Source: Clavaria fumosa
Taxonomy: Eukaryota; Basidiomycota; Agaricomycetes; Agaricales; Clavariaceae
Direction: 5' to 3'
Assembly: GCA_951802425.1 (NCBI GenBank)
Contig: OX637796.1
Location: forward strand, 3,472,001 to 3,536,000
Length of the DNA stretch: 64,000 bases
Under the pieces are notes generated by a model that saw only the letters and a list, made by a program, of their open reading frames with translations, was not told the origin of the DNA and did not search any database. This document shows positions 1-10,006 of this stretch, in pieces; position 1 is the first letter of the stretch; the number at the start of each line of letters is the position of its first letter. The position numbers and the translations under genes are program-made.

Positions 1-1020
1 CCCAATTCGGGTATGTCTCCGCTGCAAGATGGTATATCAGGGTATACTTGCAGCAGGCACAGGGATGGAAAGGGGGCTGGCACACTTCTTCTCCCCAGTG
101 GGAGTCCTCCTCTCTCTCTCACACCGCTCTATGCAGGCTCGGAGCCATGCAATCTCTTTCTCATATCCCTCCGCCATTTGGGGGGCACATGGTGCTGCCC
201 AGGTTTGGGCCCTTGGGACCTGCAGACGTGTATCAGGCAGGGGGCAGAAATGGACAGCATGGCCAGTCTGGTGGCATCGGAAACAACATCTCTCATCAGC
301 AGGGGCCCATCCTCAGGCCATGGCCACATCTGGAGTACACAGCAGAGGGGTCACAAGAGGTTGCAAAATGGTCATGGCAGGTCGTGGTAGGGTCGCAGTG
401 GGTTGCGTGGGGGTTGCAATGGGTTGCGGTGTCTGTTCCATGACTATCGCATCAAATCGCCTTTGCTGGGCATCCAGTCTTTCTGCCAGCACTTTCCATT
501 CTCCATAAGTCTCTGGCATTGGGGAGACACCATAGATCCTCTCCACCAACCTCCTACTCAAGTTCAACTCCAGCCAATGGACCAGGATTCCTGAGTCCTT
601 TTCTGCACTCAACTCTGCCCATCAGAACAGCATCTCGAATCTTGCAAAGAACTCTGGTGCTGTCATGGCACCCTGTTTCAACCCTGCAATATCAGCAAGG
701 GCAGTCGCACGGTTGTTCGGGTCATCAAACACCCGCTTCATCTCCTCGACAAACTCCACCCAGGTTCCGGCCTTGCCACTACCCAGGATCTCTTCCACTT
801 TCATATTCGCCCATTCAGCAGTGAATCCATCTCCAGTAATTTTGCTCAAAGCAAGAAGGACCTTCACCAGGTCCATAGCATAGGTAGTCGGGTTCGCCAT
901 AAACAAGAGGCGAAGTGATCAGAGGAACTTATGGAAGTTCCTTTTCTGCCCATCAAAGGGGGCAACAGATAGGTCAAGCCTCATAGGTTGGGCTACAGGC
1001 GGGGTGACATGGTCTGCCAT
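1..1020 (-). pseudogene. Degenerate gag of family A copy 1
   Basis: Reading leftwards from an ATG at 1020, the frame matches family A Gag but is broken by TGA codons at 919-921, 622-624, 313-315 and 37-39. The last three stand where the complete copy has CGA (arginine), so each needs only one C-to-T change. The first is shared with the complete copy. The zinc-knuckle part lies around 270-290. The protein would be a capsid/nucleocapsid precursor of a Ty3/Gypsy chromovirus. The fragment is dead as read and is cut by the window edge. Confidence 0.85.
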
Positions 1021-1682
1021 CACAGGCCCTGGATGCTGTAAATAAAGTTCTGGGCCTTGGGCACTCAGGATTTCTTTGATCTCTTAACAGTCCTGTCCTC
1101 TTAGGCTGCTCTTCTGTGTACTTATGTACCTATAGAACTCTTATTCTATGAAACTTTTGTTAACGTGGGGCCCAAATGGTGTCCCAGGTGGTCGCTCCAC
1201 AACTCCTAATGAGTTGCCCGTGCGCCCTTCTGACAATGGTCACAGAGCAAGGGCCCTGTCCACTGGACCAGGAAACTACAGAAAGACTATGTAGGGGCCT
1301 TTCCTTGCCCTGTACACTACACGATTCACTGGTACGTAGCTGTAAAACAAAGTTCCGGGCCTTGGGCACTCAGTATCACTTGGGGAGGGTCACAGTTGAC
1401 TTCCTCCTGGTCTGGTCATGTGTATCTACACACAGTAAAAATTTCGCGCGGTTCTGTTACACACCGTGGGCAGGGTAAAGGAGAAGAGGATGATAGGGGC
1501 TGAGCTGTGACAACGTGTCACAGTTTGAAATTAAGGGTCCAGGCTAGCTGGGTTAGGACACGGGGCTAGGGCGGACAGGCGGATCTTAGTATTATATCAG
1601 ACTGGGTCTCACACAACTTAAGCGTAAGGTCATGATGACAATACTAAGATAAGGGGAAAAGAGTACAAAAATGGAAAGGACA
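1..1682 (-). mobile_element. Family A LTR retrotransposon, inverted 5' fragment (copy 1)
   Basis: This stretch is the reverse complement of the first part of the complete family A element. Position x pairs with position 3571-x; for example the gag ATG at 1018-1020 pairs with 2551-2553, and bases 1-10 pair with 3561-3570. No indel is visible at the points compared. It carries part of a 5' LTR, the leader and the start of gag, and runs off the left window edge. Its LTR lacks about the first 200 bp and stops at about 1682, four bases before the complete element begins at 1687. Many differences from the other arm are C-to-T or G-to-A changes at CpG. Confidence 0.93.
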
Positions 1683-1686
1683 CAGT

Positions 1687-2371
1687 TGTTAGGATCGCTT
1701 ATGTAAGCCATCCCAAAGTGCAGTTGTGGAGAAACTGGGGAGGGTTGTTGGAAGGTCACATGACCTGTGGCTGTGGTCAGATTACATAATCGTAAGATCA
1801 CATGACCTGGGCCTGGGCACATCACGTGATCCGAGAGGTCCGAGCGTGGGAACGCCGGCAAATGCCGAAGCGTTCGCTATATATACTACGTCTTTTCCAT
1901 TCTTGTACCCTTTTCCCCTTATCTTAGTATTGTCGTCATGACCTTACGCTTAAGTTGTGTGAGACCCAGTCTGATATAATACTAAGATCCGCCTGTCCGC
2001 CCTAGCCCCGTGTCCTAACCCGGCTAGCCTGGACCCTTAATTTCAAACTGTGACACGTTGTCACAGCTCAGCCCCTATCATCCTCTTCTCCTTTACCCTG
2101 CCTGCGGTGTGTAACAGAACCGCGCGAAATTTTTACTGTGTGTAGATACACGTGACCAGACCAGGAGGAAGTCAACTGTGACCCTCCCCAAGTGATACCG
2201 AGTGCCCAAGGCCCAGAACTTTGTTTTACAGCTACGTACCAGTGAATCGTGTAGTGTACAGGGCAAGGAAAGGCCCCTACATAGTCTTTCTGTAGTTTCC
2301 TGGTCCAGTGGACAGGGCCCTTGCTCTGTGACCATTGTCAGAAGGGCGCACGGGCAACTCATTAGGAGTTG
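1687..2371 (+). repeat. 5' LTR and start of leader, family A
   Basis: The left edge is set by identity with the 3' LTR at 7011. The right edge is uncertain because the 3' LTR is truncated; 2371 is chosen because a tRNA-primer-like TGGAGCGACCACC follows at 2372. Visible promoter-like signals are TATATATA at 1878-1885, the perfect palindrome ATCACGTGAT at 1821-1830, and a direct repeat TCACATGACCTG at 1756-1767 and 1798-1809. The E-box-type palindrome and TATA box are also in the 3' LTR. Confidence 0.6.
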
Positions 2372-2536
2372 TGGAGCGACCACCTGGGACACCATTTGGG
2401 CCCCACGTTAACAAAAGTTTCATAGAATAAGAGTTCTATAGGTACATAAGTACACAGAAGAGCAGCCTAAGAGGACAGGACTGTTAAGAGATCAAAGAAA
2501 TCCTGAGTGCCCAAGGCCTGGAACTTTATTTACAGC
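2200..2536 (+). repeat. Direct repeat pair of about 32 bp in the A leader
   Basis: A 32-33 bp sequence beginning GAGTGCCCAAGGCC and ending TTTACAGC occurs at 2200-2232 and again at 2505-2536, just upstream of the gag leader ATG at 2551. Both units end in a pyrimidine-rich stretch plus CAG, which could serve as a splice acceptor. The repeat is mirrored in copy 1. Confidence 0.7.
2372..2390 (+). other. Candidate primer binding site, family A
   Basis: TGGAGCGACCACC reads as the complement of a tRNA 3' end finishing in CCA. Family B has a similar TGGAGCCCACCG at the equivalent place. The site is tentative because the LTR end is not fixed and no typical CA terminus precedes it. Confidence 0.35.
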
Positions 2537-2550
2537 ATCCAGGGCCTGTG

Positions 2551-2652
2551 ATGGCAGACCATGTCGCCCCGCCTGTAGCCCAACCTATGAGGCTTGACCT
2601 ATCTGTTGCCCCCTTTGATGGGCAGAAAAGGAACTTCCGTACGTTCCTCTGA
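2551..2652 (+). CDS. Short gag leader ORF, closed by TGA in frame with gag-pol
   Basis: An ATG at 2551 opens 33 codons in the same frame as gag-pol and ends at TGA 2650-2652, 18 bases before the gag-pol ATG at 2671. The residues around the stop continue naturally into gag, so the TGA probably replaces a sense codon. Copy 1 has the same ATG (1018-1020) and the same TGA (919-921). Either the family's translation begins at 2671, the stop is read through, or both copies descend from a mutated parent. Confidence 0.5.
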   Translation: MADHVAPPVAQPMRLDLSVAPFDGQKRNFRTFL

Positions 2653-2670
2653 TCCCTTCGCCTCCTGTTT

Positions 2671-5600
2671 ATGGCGAACCCGACTGTCTATGCTGTGGAC
2701 CTGGTGAAGGTCCTTCTTGCTCTGAGCAAAATTACTGGAGAAGGATTCGCTGCAGAGTGGGCGAATATGAAGGCGGAAGAGATCCTGGGTAGTGGCGAGG
2801 CCGGAACCTGGGCAGAGTTTGTGGAGGAGATGAAGCGCGCATTCGATGACCCGAATGACCGTGCGACTGCCCTTGCTGATATTGCAGGGCTGAAACAGGG
2901 TGCCATGACAGCACCAGAGTTCTTCGCAAAATTCGAGACGCTGTTCCGACGGGCGAAGTTGAGTGCAGAGAAGGACTCAGGAATCCTAGTCCATTGGCTG
3001 GAGTTGAACCTGAGTAGGAGGTTGGTGGAGAGAATCTATGGTGTCTCCCCGATGCCAGAGACATATGGAGAATGGAAGGTGCTGGCTGAGAGGCTTGATG
3101 CCCAGCAAAGGCAACTGGATGGGATACTCACGGAACGGACACCGCGACCCACTGTGACCCCCGCGCGACCCACCGCGACCCTACCGCGACCTGCCGTGAC
3201 CGTTTCGCAACCTCTTGTGACCCCTCTGCTGTGTACTCCAGATGTGGCCATGGCCCGAGGATGGGCCCCTGCTGATGAGAGATGTTGTTTCCGATGCCAC
3301 CAGACTGGCCATGCTGTCCGTTTCTGCCCCCTGCCTGATACGCATCTGCAGGTCCCAAGGGCCCAAACCCGGGCAGCACCATGTGCCCCCCAAATGGCAG
3401 AGGGATATGAGAAAGAGATTGCACGGCTCCGAGCCTGCATAGAGCTGTGTGAGAGAGAGAGGAGGACTCCCACTGGGGAGAAGAAGTGTGCCAGCCCCCT
3501 TTCCGTCCCTGTGCCTGCTGCAAGTATACCCCGATATACTATCTTGCAGCAGAGACATACCCGAATTGGGGCTGAGGTGAAGGAGGAAGTGAGACTGGCA
3601 GAGCGCCTAACCAGAGTGCGGCCAGAAGTGCGGAAACATGTGCCACGAGAGCTAGCCATCCAGGTGCACTTGGAGGCTTTCAGCACTGGCAAAGGGACCA
3701 CAATGAAGGCCCTTGTTGACTCAGGGTGCACCAACTGCTTCATGGATTTGGAGTGGGCGAAAGGAGTGGGACTGGAGCCATCTCTCCTGCTGAACCCAAT
3801 CACCATGTATAATGTGGATGGGACACAGAACAGGAATGGAAAGGTCCGGTATGGGATAGAGGTGCTGGTGAGAGTTGGTGACCACCAGGAGCGGATCCAC
3901 TTTCTGCTGGGAAAGACCCAGTCCCACAAGGTCATCCTTGGGCATGACTGGCTCAAGCGGCATAACCCGGATATCGACTGGCAGAAGGCAGAGCTGAGCC
4001 TTACCCGCTGCCCCCCACAGTGTTCCCCATCCCCTCGAGCCTCTGCACCCCTGAAAACGAGTACCCTCGCATCCACGAGTATTCTGGACACCCGTTTTCC
4101 CAACTCTGGCCCTACCCCCAATTGGCCCAGCCGCTACCCTTTGGTGTTTAGTGAAGCGAAGTGGGATGAACTTCCCCGCTCCCAACCAGACTTCGATATT
4201 AAGATCGAGTTCAAAAAGGACCCTGAGCACCTCTCCTCCAAGCTGTATTCTTTGACACGGCAGGAGATGGTGGAGATGAACCGTTGGGTGGATGAGCAGC
4301 TTGCTTCTGGACGAATCCGGCCCTCAAAATCCCCGTATGCCAGCCCCTTCTTCTTCAAACATGAGAAGGACAAACTGCGGCCAATCATCGACTACTCGAG
4401 GCTGAATGCACACCTGATCAAGGACAAGTACCCCCTCCCCCGCATCCGAGACACAGTGGATGTGCTTAAAGGAGCGTCGATCTACTCTAAGATTGATGCA
4501 AAGGGAGGTTTCCCATCTATGCAGGTCTGGCCCGAGCACCAGCACCGCTGCGCCTTCCTGACACCCTGTGGACTCTTCGAACCAGCTGTCATGTGGTTTG
4601 GACTGCAGAATGCCCCTGCTACCTTCCAACGCTTCATGAATCATGTGTTGAGGGAGGAGATTGCAGGAGGACATGTGAGGGCCTATGTGGATGATGTCAT
4701 TGTGTTTGCAGAGGACTTGGCTACACACCGGTACTGGATGGATCGGGTCTTGAGGAAGTTTGGAGAGAATGGGCTGTGTCTCAAACTCAGTAAATGCAAG
4801 TTTGAGAAGAGCGAGATCATCTTCCTGGGGATGAAGATCTCCCACAACAGACTAGAGCATGATCCGGCCAAGGGTGCGGCAGTCCGAGATTGGCCACGTC
4901 CCAAGAATGTGAAGGATGTCCAGAGGTTCAATGGAATGCTGAACTACCTCCGCCGACACATCCCGAATCTTTCTGCCCGGGCAAAGCCACTCTTCCGGCT
5001 GACTGGGAATGTTCCATGGAAATGGGAGGAGGAGGAGGAAGCAGCCTTCCGAGATCTCCGCCAGGCACTCGTATCGGCCCCAGTCTTGGCTCTGCCTCAG
5101 GACAAAGGGAGATGGAAGGTAGAGACAGATGCAAGCAACCTGGCAACTGGTGGAGTGCTCTCGCAGCAGCAGATGGATGGAACCTGGAGAGTTGTTGACT
5201 ATATCTCCAAGGCCCTCACTGCAGCTGAGAAGAACTACGATGTGTATGACAAGGAGTTCTTGGCTGTGATTCGGGCACTTCGCGAGTGGCGAGCATACCT
5301 CATTGGAGCAGAGGAGACAATTGAGATCTGGACGGACCATGCAAACCTCCAGTACTTCCGGAAGCCCCAGAAGTTGAAGCCGAGGCAGGTTCGTTGGGTT
5401 GGAGAGCTCCAGTGCTTTGACTTTGAGATAAAGTATCGCACTGGCAAGTCGAATACAAAGGCAGATGCACTCTCCCGGAGACCGGACTATGGAGAGATGG
5501 TGGAGGAGGATGCACCGGTGCAGGTTTTCCCGGAAATGGAAGTCCGTGTCTCATTCACATTGGAAATGGAGACGCTACTCCAGAAAAATAGCGCGGTACA

Positions 5601-6999
5601 CATACAGAAGCCGGAGGAGCTTGATGATGAGTGGACACGAGATCGTGCTGGACTCTGGCGGAAGGGGATAGTCACTTGGGTCCCCCTAGGAGCTCGTGAG
5701 GCCGTTCTCAAGTTTGAGCATGACCTCCCCGCTGCTGGACACCCTGGGCCCCGGAAGTTGAGAGCAGCACTAGTGAAGGGTTATTGGTGGCCGGACATGG
5801 TAAAAGATGCGGATCGGTATGCCCAGGGGTGTGAGACATGCCAGCAGACGAAGCCCGACCGTACCAAGCGTGCTGCCCCACTGCACCCCCATCTGGTGCC
5901 CGATGGTCCCTGGTCGGTGATTTCATGGGACATAGTCGGTCCCCTCCCCCTCTCCCGTGGACATAATGCCATCCTTGTTATTGTCGACAAATTCACGAAA
6001 CGGACACTGCTCGAAGTGATTGGGCTCGACCTCACAGGACTTGGAGTGGCGCGTCTCCTCCGGGATCGAGTGTTTCGTGACCATGGAGTCCCTCACAAGG
6101 TTGTGAGTGACCGGGGGTCCCAGTTTGTGTCCCGCTTCATGAAGGAGTTCTACTCCATGATCCGGGTAAAGGCAAATCCAAGTACTGCCTTTCATCCACA
6201 GACTGATGGACAGACGGAACGGGCGAACCAGGAGATGGAGATCTATCTCCGGGCTTATGTGGACCATCTCCAGGATGACTGGGCTGAATGGTTGTCCACT
6301 GCGGAGTTTGCTCTTAATAATCGTGAGCACTCAGCGACAGGACAGACACCTTTCTTCCTCGATTATGGACGACACCCATGGAATGGGGGGCTCCGGCCAC
6401 CTTCTGAGGTGAACCCGGCGGCAGACGAGTGGATGGCTAAGCTCACGGAGTCCCGAAGAGCAGCCAAGGAGGCAATGGAGAAAGCGGTGGCAGCGATGAA
6501 GAAGAGCTACGATAAGGGGAAACGCCCAAGTCGGGAGTACTCTGAGGGAGATCTGGTCTGGCTGGATACTAGAAACTTGAAGATGGACTGGCCCTGTAAA
6601 AAGCTTGACAACAAGAGAGCAGGCCCCTTTGCAGTTGAGGAGAAGGTGGGACCTGCTGGGTATCGCCTCAAGCTCCCTCAGGCCTGGCGCATCCATCGGG
6701 TCTTCAATGAGTTGCTGTTGACACCATACCACCCCCCCTCCTTCCCTTCTCAGAACCTGCCTCCCCCTCCACCCCCTACGATTGATGACGACCACCTGGA
6801 GTATGATGTGGAGGCGATCCTTGATGTTAAGAAGGTGGGACGTGGGGTGAAGTACTTGGTGAAGTGGTTGGGATATCCAGTGGAGGAAAACACTTGGGAG
6901 CCCCATAGGAACCTCACTAACGTAACATTGCTTCTCCGGGACTTCTTCCTCTCCCACCCCAACAAGGCCAAGCTAGCTGGTCGGGACGCCCAGCCTTAA
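2671..6999 (+). CDS. Gag-Pol polyprotein of family A chromovirus
   Basis: This is an uninterrupted 1442-codon frame. In order: Gag (about 1-200); a CCHC zinc knuckle near residue 206 (C-x2-C-x4-H-x4-C); protease with active-site DSG near residue 350; reverse transcriptase with YVDD near residue 672; RNase H with its ETDAS acidic start; integrase with an HHCC zinc region followed by D (SWDIVGP), D (SDRGSQF) and E (QTERANQEME); and a chromodomain at about 1378-1430. The polyprotein would package, copy and integrate the element RNA, and the chromodomain is known in this group to steer integration to marked heterochromatin. Gag and Pol share one frame with no frameshift. The stop codon abuts the polypurine tract. 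Confidence 0.95.
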   Translation: MANPTVYAVDLVKVLLALSKITGEGFAAEWANMKAEEILGSGEAGTWAEFVEEMKRAFDDPNDRATALADIAGLKQGAMTAPEFFAKFETLFRRAKLSAEKDSGILVHWLELNLSRRLVERIYGVSPMPETYGEWKVLAERLDAQQRQLDGILTERTPRPTVTPARPTATLPRPAVTVSQPLVTPLLCTPDVAMARGWAPADERCCFRCHQTGHAVRFCPLPDTHLQVPRAQTRAAPCAPQMAEGYEKEIARLRACIELCERERRTPTGEKKCASPLSVPVPAASIPRYTILQQRHTRIGAEVKEEVRLAERLTRVRPEVRKHVPRELAIQVHLEAFSTGKGTTMKALVDSGCTNCFMDLEWAKGVGLEPSLLLNPITMYNVDGTQNRNGKVRYGIEVLVRVGDHQERIHFLLGKTQSHKVILGHDWLKRHNPDIDWQKAELSLTRCPPQCSPSPRASAPLKTSTLASTSILDTRFPNSGPTPNWPSRYPLVFSEAKWDELPRSQPDFDIKIEFKKDPEHLSSKLYSLTRQEMVEMNRWVDEQLASGRIRPSKSPYASPFFFKHEKDKLRPIIDYSRLNAHLIKDKYPLPRIRDTVDVLKGASIYSKIDAKGGFPSMQVWPEHQHRCAFLTPCGLFEPAVMWFGLQNAPATFQRFMNHVLREEIAGGHVRAYVDDVIVFAEDLATHRYWMDRVLRKFGENGLCLKLSKCKFEKSEIIFLGMKISHNRLEHDPAKGAAVRDWPRPKNVKDVQRFNGMLNYLRRHIPNLSARAKPLFRLTGNVPWKWEEEEEAAFRDLRQALVSAPVLALPQDKGRWKVETDASNLATGGVLSQQQMDGTWRVVDYISKALTAAEKNYDVYDKEFLAVIRALREWRAYLIGAEETIEIWTDHANLQYFRKPQKLKPRQVRWVGELQCFDFEIKYRTGKSNTKADALSRRPDYGEMVEEDAPVQVFPEMEVRVSFTLEMETLLQKNSAVHIQKPEELDDEWTRDRAGLWRKGIVTWVPLGAREAVLKFEHDLPAAGHPGPRKLRAALVKGYWWPDMVKDADRYAQGCETCQQTKPDRTKRAAPLHPHLVPDGPWSVISWDIVGPLPLSRGHNAILVIVDKFTKRTLLEVIGLDLTGLGVARLLRDRVFRDHGVPHKVVSDRGSQFVSRFMKEFYSMIRVKANPSTAFHPQTDGQTERANQEMEIYLRAYVDHLQDDWAEWLSTAEFALNNREHSATGQTPFFLDYGRHPWNGGLRPPSEVNPAADEWMAKLTESRRAAKEAMEKAVAAMKKSYDKGKRPSREYSEGDLVWLDTRNLKMDWPCKKLDNKRAGPFAVEEKVGPAGYRLKLPQAWRIHRVFNELLLTPYHPPSFPSQNLPPPPPPTIDDDHLEYDVEAILDVKKVGRGVKYLVKWLGYPVEENTWEPHRNLTNVTLLLRDFFLSHPNKAKLAGRDAQP

Positions 7000-7010
7000 G
7001 AGGGGGGTGA
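7000..7010 (+). other. Polypurine tract, family A
   Basis: GAGGGGGGTGA lies directly between the gag-pol stop and the 3' LTR, the expected place for plus-strand priming. Confidence 0.8.
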
Positions 7011-7300
7011 TGTTAGGATCGCTTATGTAAGCCATCCCAAAGTGCAGTTGTGGAGAAACTGGGGAGGGTTGTTGGAAGGTCACATGACCTGTGGCTGTGG
7101 TCAGATTACATAATTGTAAGATCACATGACCTGGGCCTGGGCGCATCACGTGATCCGAGAGGTCCGAGCGTGGGAACGCCAGCAAATGCCGAAGCGTTTG
7201 CTATATATACTATGTCTTTTCCATTCTTGTACCCTTTTCCCCTTATCTTAGTATTGTCGTCATGACCTTACGCTTAAGTTGTGTGAGACCCAGTCTGATA
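7011..7300 (+). repeat. 3' LTR of family A, truncated
   Basis: It matches 1687-1976 over 290 bp with five differences, all interpretable as CpG transitions (for example TCG/TTG and CCGG/CCAG). It contains ATCACGTGAT at 7145-7154. Homology stops at 7300 and the next base belongs to the minus-strand family B copy, so the right part of the LTR was lost. Confidence 0.93.
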
Positions 7301-7648
7301 GTTGGCCACTTTCTTGTATTTCTTCCCGACATATACGGGTATAATTGCTTCTGTTGGTGATATTTCGATGGATTGGACATTGGAATAAAAGGTAGGCTGA
7401 GGTGATACCAGTGTCTCCGATGCTTTGTTAATGATTTTCGGAGGTCCAGATGGCTCGAGAGAGATGTCCCAAAAATAGGTGAATGGCAATGGGTCAAGAG
7501 TCATTGATGGTACAGATTGAGATGCGTGAAACGAATGAGCAGGAGATAATTGGATGGTTGGAGTATCGGATGTGGGTATAGCTTTGATTTTGGTGACCAT
7601 TGGGTAATCGTCCGAAGATTTGGTCAGGTCCGATACTCCAGCTATCAA
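7301..7648 (-). pseudogene. Start of pol frame of family B (minus copy), truncated
   Basis: This frame lies one base back (-1) from gag-protease and overlaps its stop. The forward copy has the same arrangement at 14771. It encodes the protease/RT linker, ending in a PVYVGKKYKKVAN-type motif that matches PVYLGKKYKKVAN in the forward copy. It stops at the junction with family A at 7300/7301. The forward copy has an ATG overlapping the stop; here that codon is ATA. Confidence 0.75.
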
Positions 7649-9870
7649 AAATCCGGATTGTTAGTTTTTGTTTTTAAAACTTTCCGGAGCGAAATTCTCT
7701 CCCTAGTCGGCACAATGATTCTCTCTCCAGTGTTCAGATCATTTAGAATCAAGTCTTGGGCTCCGTGTGGGTGATCTATCGTTTGCGATCCGGTAAGCAT
7801 AAAGAACGGATGTCCGATAAGTACCTCGCATGGCAGGGTATCAGCAACCTGCATTTGGACATGGAAGGTGCATGGTCCGATCTGTAATGGGAAATTCTTG
7901 ATCTGTCTGAGCATCGGTGCGATGGTGCCGTGTGAGGATTCCATGTGTAGTATACGTTCGGAGTATAGGGGATTGCCGAGCCGCTCCCAAACGTCACGTC
8001 TCATTGCGACGATTGAGCTTCCCTGGTCTAGGAGACATTCCGCTGTGATCCGACCATCGAGGGTTCCTTCCACAATTCAGAGTGGTGCGGCGTCGACTGC
8101 TACGACGAGATCTGAGGTGTCCGGTGCGGCAGCATCCGTAAATAACGTGTTCTGCAAAATGCCAGCGGTGACAGGAACTCGTTTAGCCGTTACCATGTCT
8201 TTCATCTTCTTTCGAACTTCTCCGGAAATCGCTAATAGTTCGCGCTGCGTCATCCGTACCGGGACATCGAGTGCCCAATCGAAAACTTGTTGAATGGTTT
8301 TCGGGTCTTCGACCGGTGCTTGGTAATGGTATTGAACATCAGGCCGGTTGATCTTCGCAGGCTTTGTTGGTTGGGTGGTTGTTGGCGGGGTTATAACCAC
8401 TGCAGGTAGAGGGGGCAGTCGAGATGGTTGCGGATCGTTGTTCCTGATGACGGGCATTCGCTTTTTTCCTTTATCTACCTTCTTTGCAACTTCATTAGCA
8501 AAAATGCGAGCCATGTCTTCCAGTTCAACATCTGGTTGTTCTTCGTCGTCGGATGTGTTGTCCATGTCGGCATTGTCATCGGACATCATCATCGGCTTGA
8601 CTTCGAACACGGCTGTTGTCGTCAGTTGTACATTCTGGGACTGATATGTTGCGTAGTACTTGTCGAAGCGTTCGGAGAGGTTCTTTCCAACGATAGAACC
8701 TGGTAGGTAGCGTCCGGAGGGTAAACAAATCCTATTTTCGCTATTCCGGACGCATTTCCCTGCTGCAATATACTCGAGGGCCTTCGGGCAGGCACTGATG
8801 AAGTGACCAGTTTCCGAGCAGAAATTACATGTTCGGTTTATCGGTCCATTGATCGTCCTTGGTGCCAGTCGCTTGGCCGTGTCTTGGGATGATGCCGATA
8901 AAATAGATTCGAGCCAAGCCATGCTGGATGCAAAGGTCGCAAGGGCAGCCGATATGTTGAATTCTTCTTTCTTAATCTTGGGTTGCACTTCTTTCCCGGG
9001 GGCTGCGGATGCGAAGCAGATGGTTCCAGAAGAATAGTCGGTGGATGCAGAAAGAGGGGACGTTGATGACAATAAAAATTCGGCAGCGGCGTGTACTTCG
9101 TTCATCGGGTATGGATCCTTGGGATGGTGGTTGGGAAGCTTTATTGCGAGCCTACTTTCAATCCGGCGTCTTGTGTGGTCACCAAATCCAAGAATGTATA
9201 GGCGGTTTCTGTCATTAGTGGTCATCCGCTGCGATTCTATGAGGTGTGAGGTAATGTGGAGGAAGTCCCTGTAATATTCTCCATGTTCGGCACGCGTATA
9301 TACGCCCTTTTGTGCCGAGTCCGATATGAAACGATCAAGATCAGCGACGGAGAATAACCTTCCACCATCGGCACCTGGATATAGTCGTCGGACTGCTGCT
9401 TTAAACGTGTCCCAGGTCCAGGCTTCATCTGGTGGTGGTGGTGTTAAGGTTTCCCATAGGAGGCAGGTATTGGTGTCGAGGTAGTGCTTTGCGTAGCGGA
9501 TTAGGTTGGTTTCCGGAGCGTTGGGATTCACGCCGGTGAGGACGATATGTATGTCTTCAAAGTATCTGTTGAGATGTGTCGGTACTCCGTCGAATACTGG
9601 TGCGCCGTGTGCGCCTCGGAGTGGATATCTCGCTTGATTGGCCATTTGCTGTTCGATGTCCAGTGGAAACTGTAAAATGTTCAGGTCGAGTGGTAATGGT
9701 GTGAGCGGTGACGGGGATGATTGCGGTTCGTCGGGTAGGAGCTGTGGTAAGGCGATAACTGGTGTATTGAAACTGGTGTGAGAGTATACGATGGAAGAGA
9801 TGCTGGGGATATTTGATGGGTGAAGGTGAGAAGATTCGATAACTTCTCCGGATGGTTCGGATTGCGGCAA
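7645..9870 (-). pseudogene. Gag-protease of family B (minus copy), one TGA stop
   Basis: The frame is open from before 9870 to TGA 8079-8077, then continues to 7645. The first in-frame ATG is at 9645, but the frame upstream to 9870 and beyond is conserved in the other copy. Gag has a CCHC zinc knuckle (C-x2-C-x4-H-x4-C) near 8775-8835. The protease motif is DQGS at 8028-8017 rather than the usual D(S/T)G. The forward copy has CGC where this copy has TGA, so the stop is one or two changes from arginine. The reading frame ends in TTTTTGA, overlapped by the pol frame. Confidence 0.85.
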
Positions 9871-10006
9871 GTCCGATGTCGGTAGCTGAATCCGGGCTCT
9901 CAGGCGTTCGGAACGTCGAGGGTTGGATGCTGATGATCCTCTTGGGATCCTCGAAGGTGGATGTGAAGATGTTTTTGTGGCCCCCCCTCGCGGTGGGCTC
10001 CAGAAA

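Larger units (their letters stand above)
1687..7300 (+). mobile_element. Family A Ty3/Gypsy chromovirus, nearly complete copy (copy 2)
   Basis: The element starts with an LTR beginning TGTTAGGATC at 1687. It carries one long gag-pol frame (2671-6999), a purine-rich tract at 7000-7010, and a second LTR starting TGTTAGGATC at 7011. The second LTR is cut after 290 bp at 7300, where family B sequence begins. The 290 bp shared by the two LTRs differ at five positions by my reading, all CpG transitions. The domain order PR-RT-RNaseH-INT-chromodomain identifies a chromovirus. It is the least decayed copy here but lacks a full 3' LTR, so it is unlikely to be mobile by itself. Confidence 0.95.

Noticed and set aside
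3036..4121. 361-codon open frame on the minus strand inside family A gag-pol
   Set aside because: It lies antisense to an intact polyprotein, reuses its codon bias, and the mirrored copy 1 shows the same shadow on the other strand.
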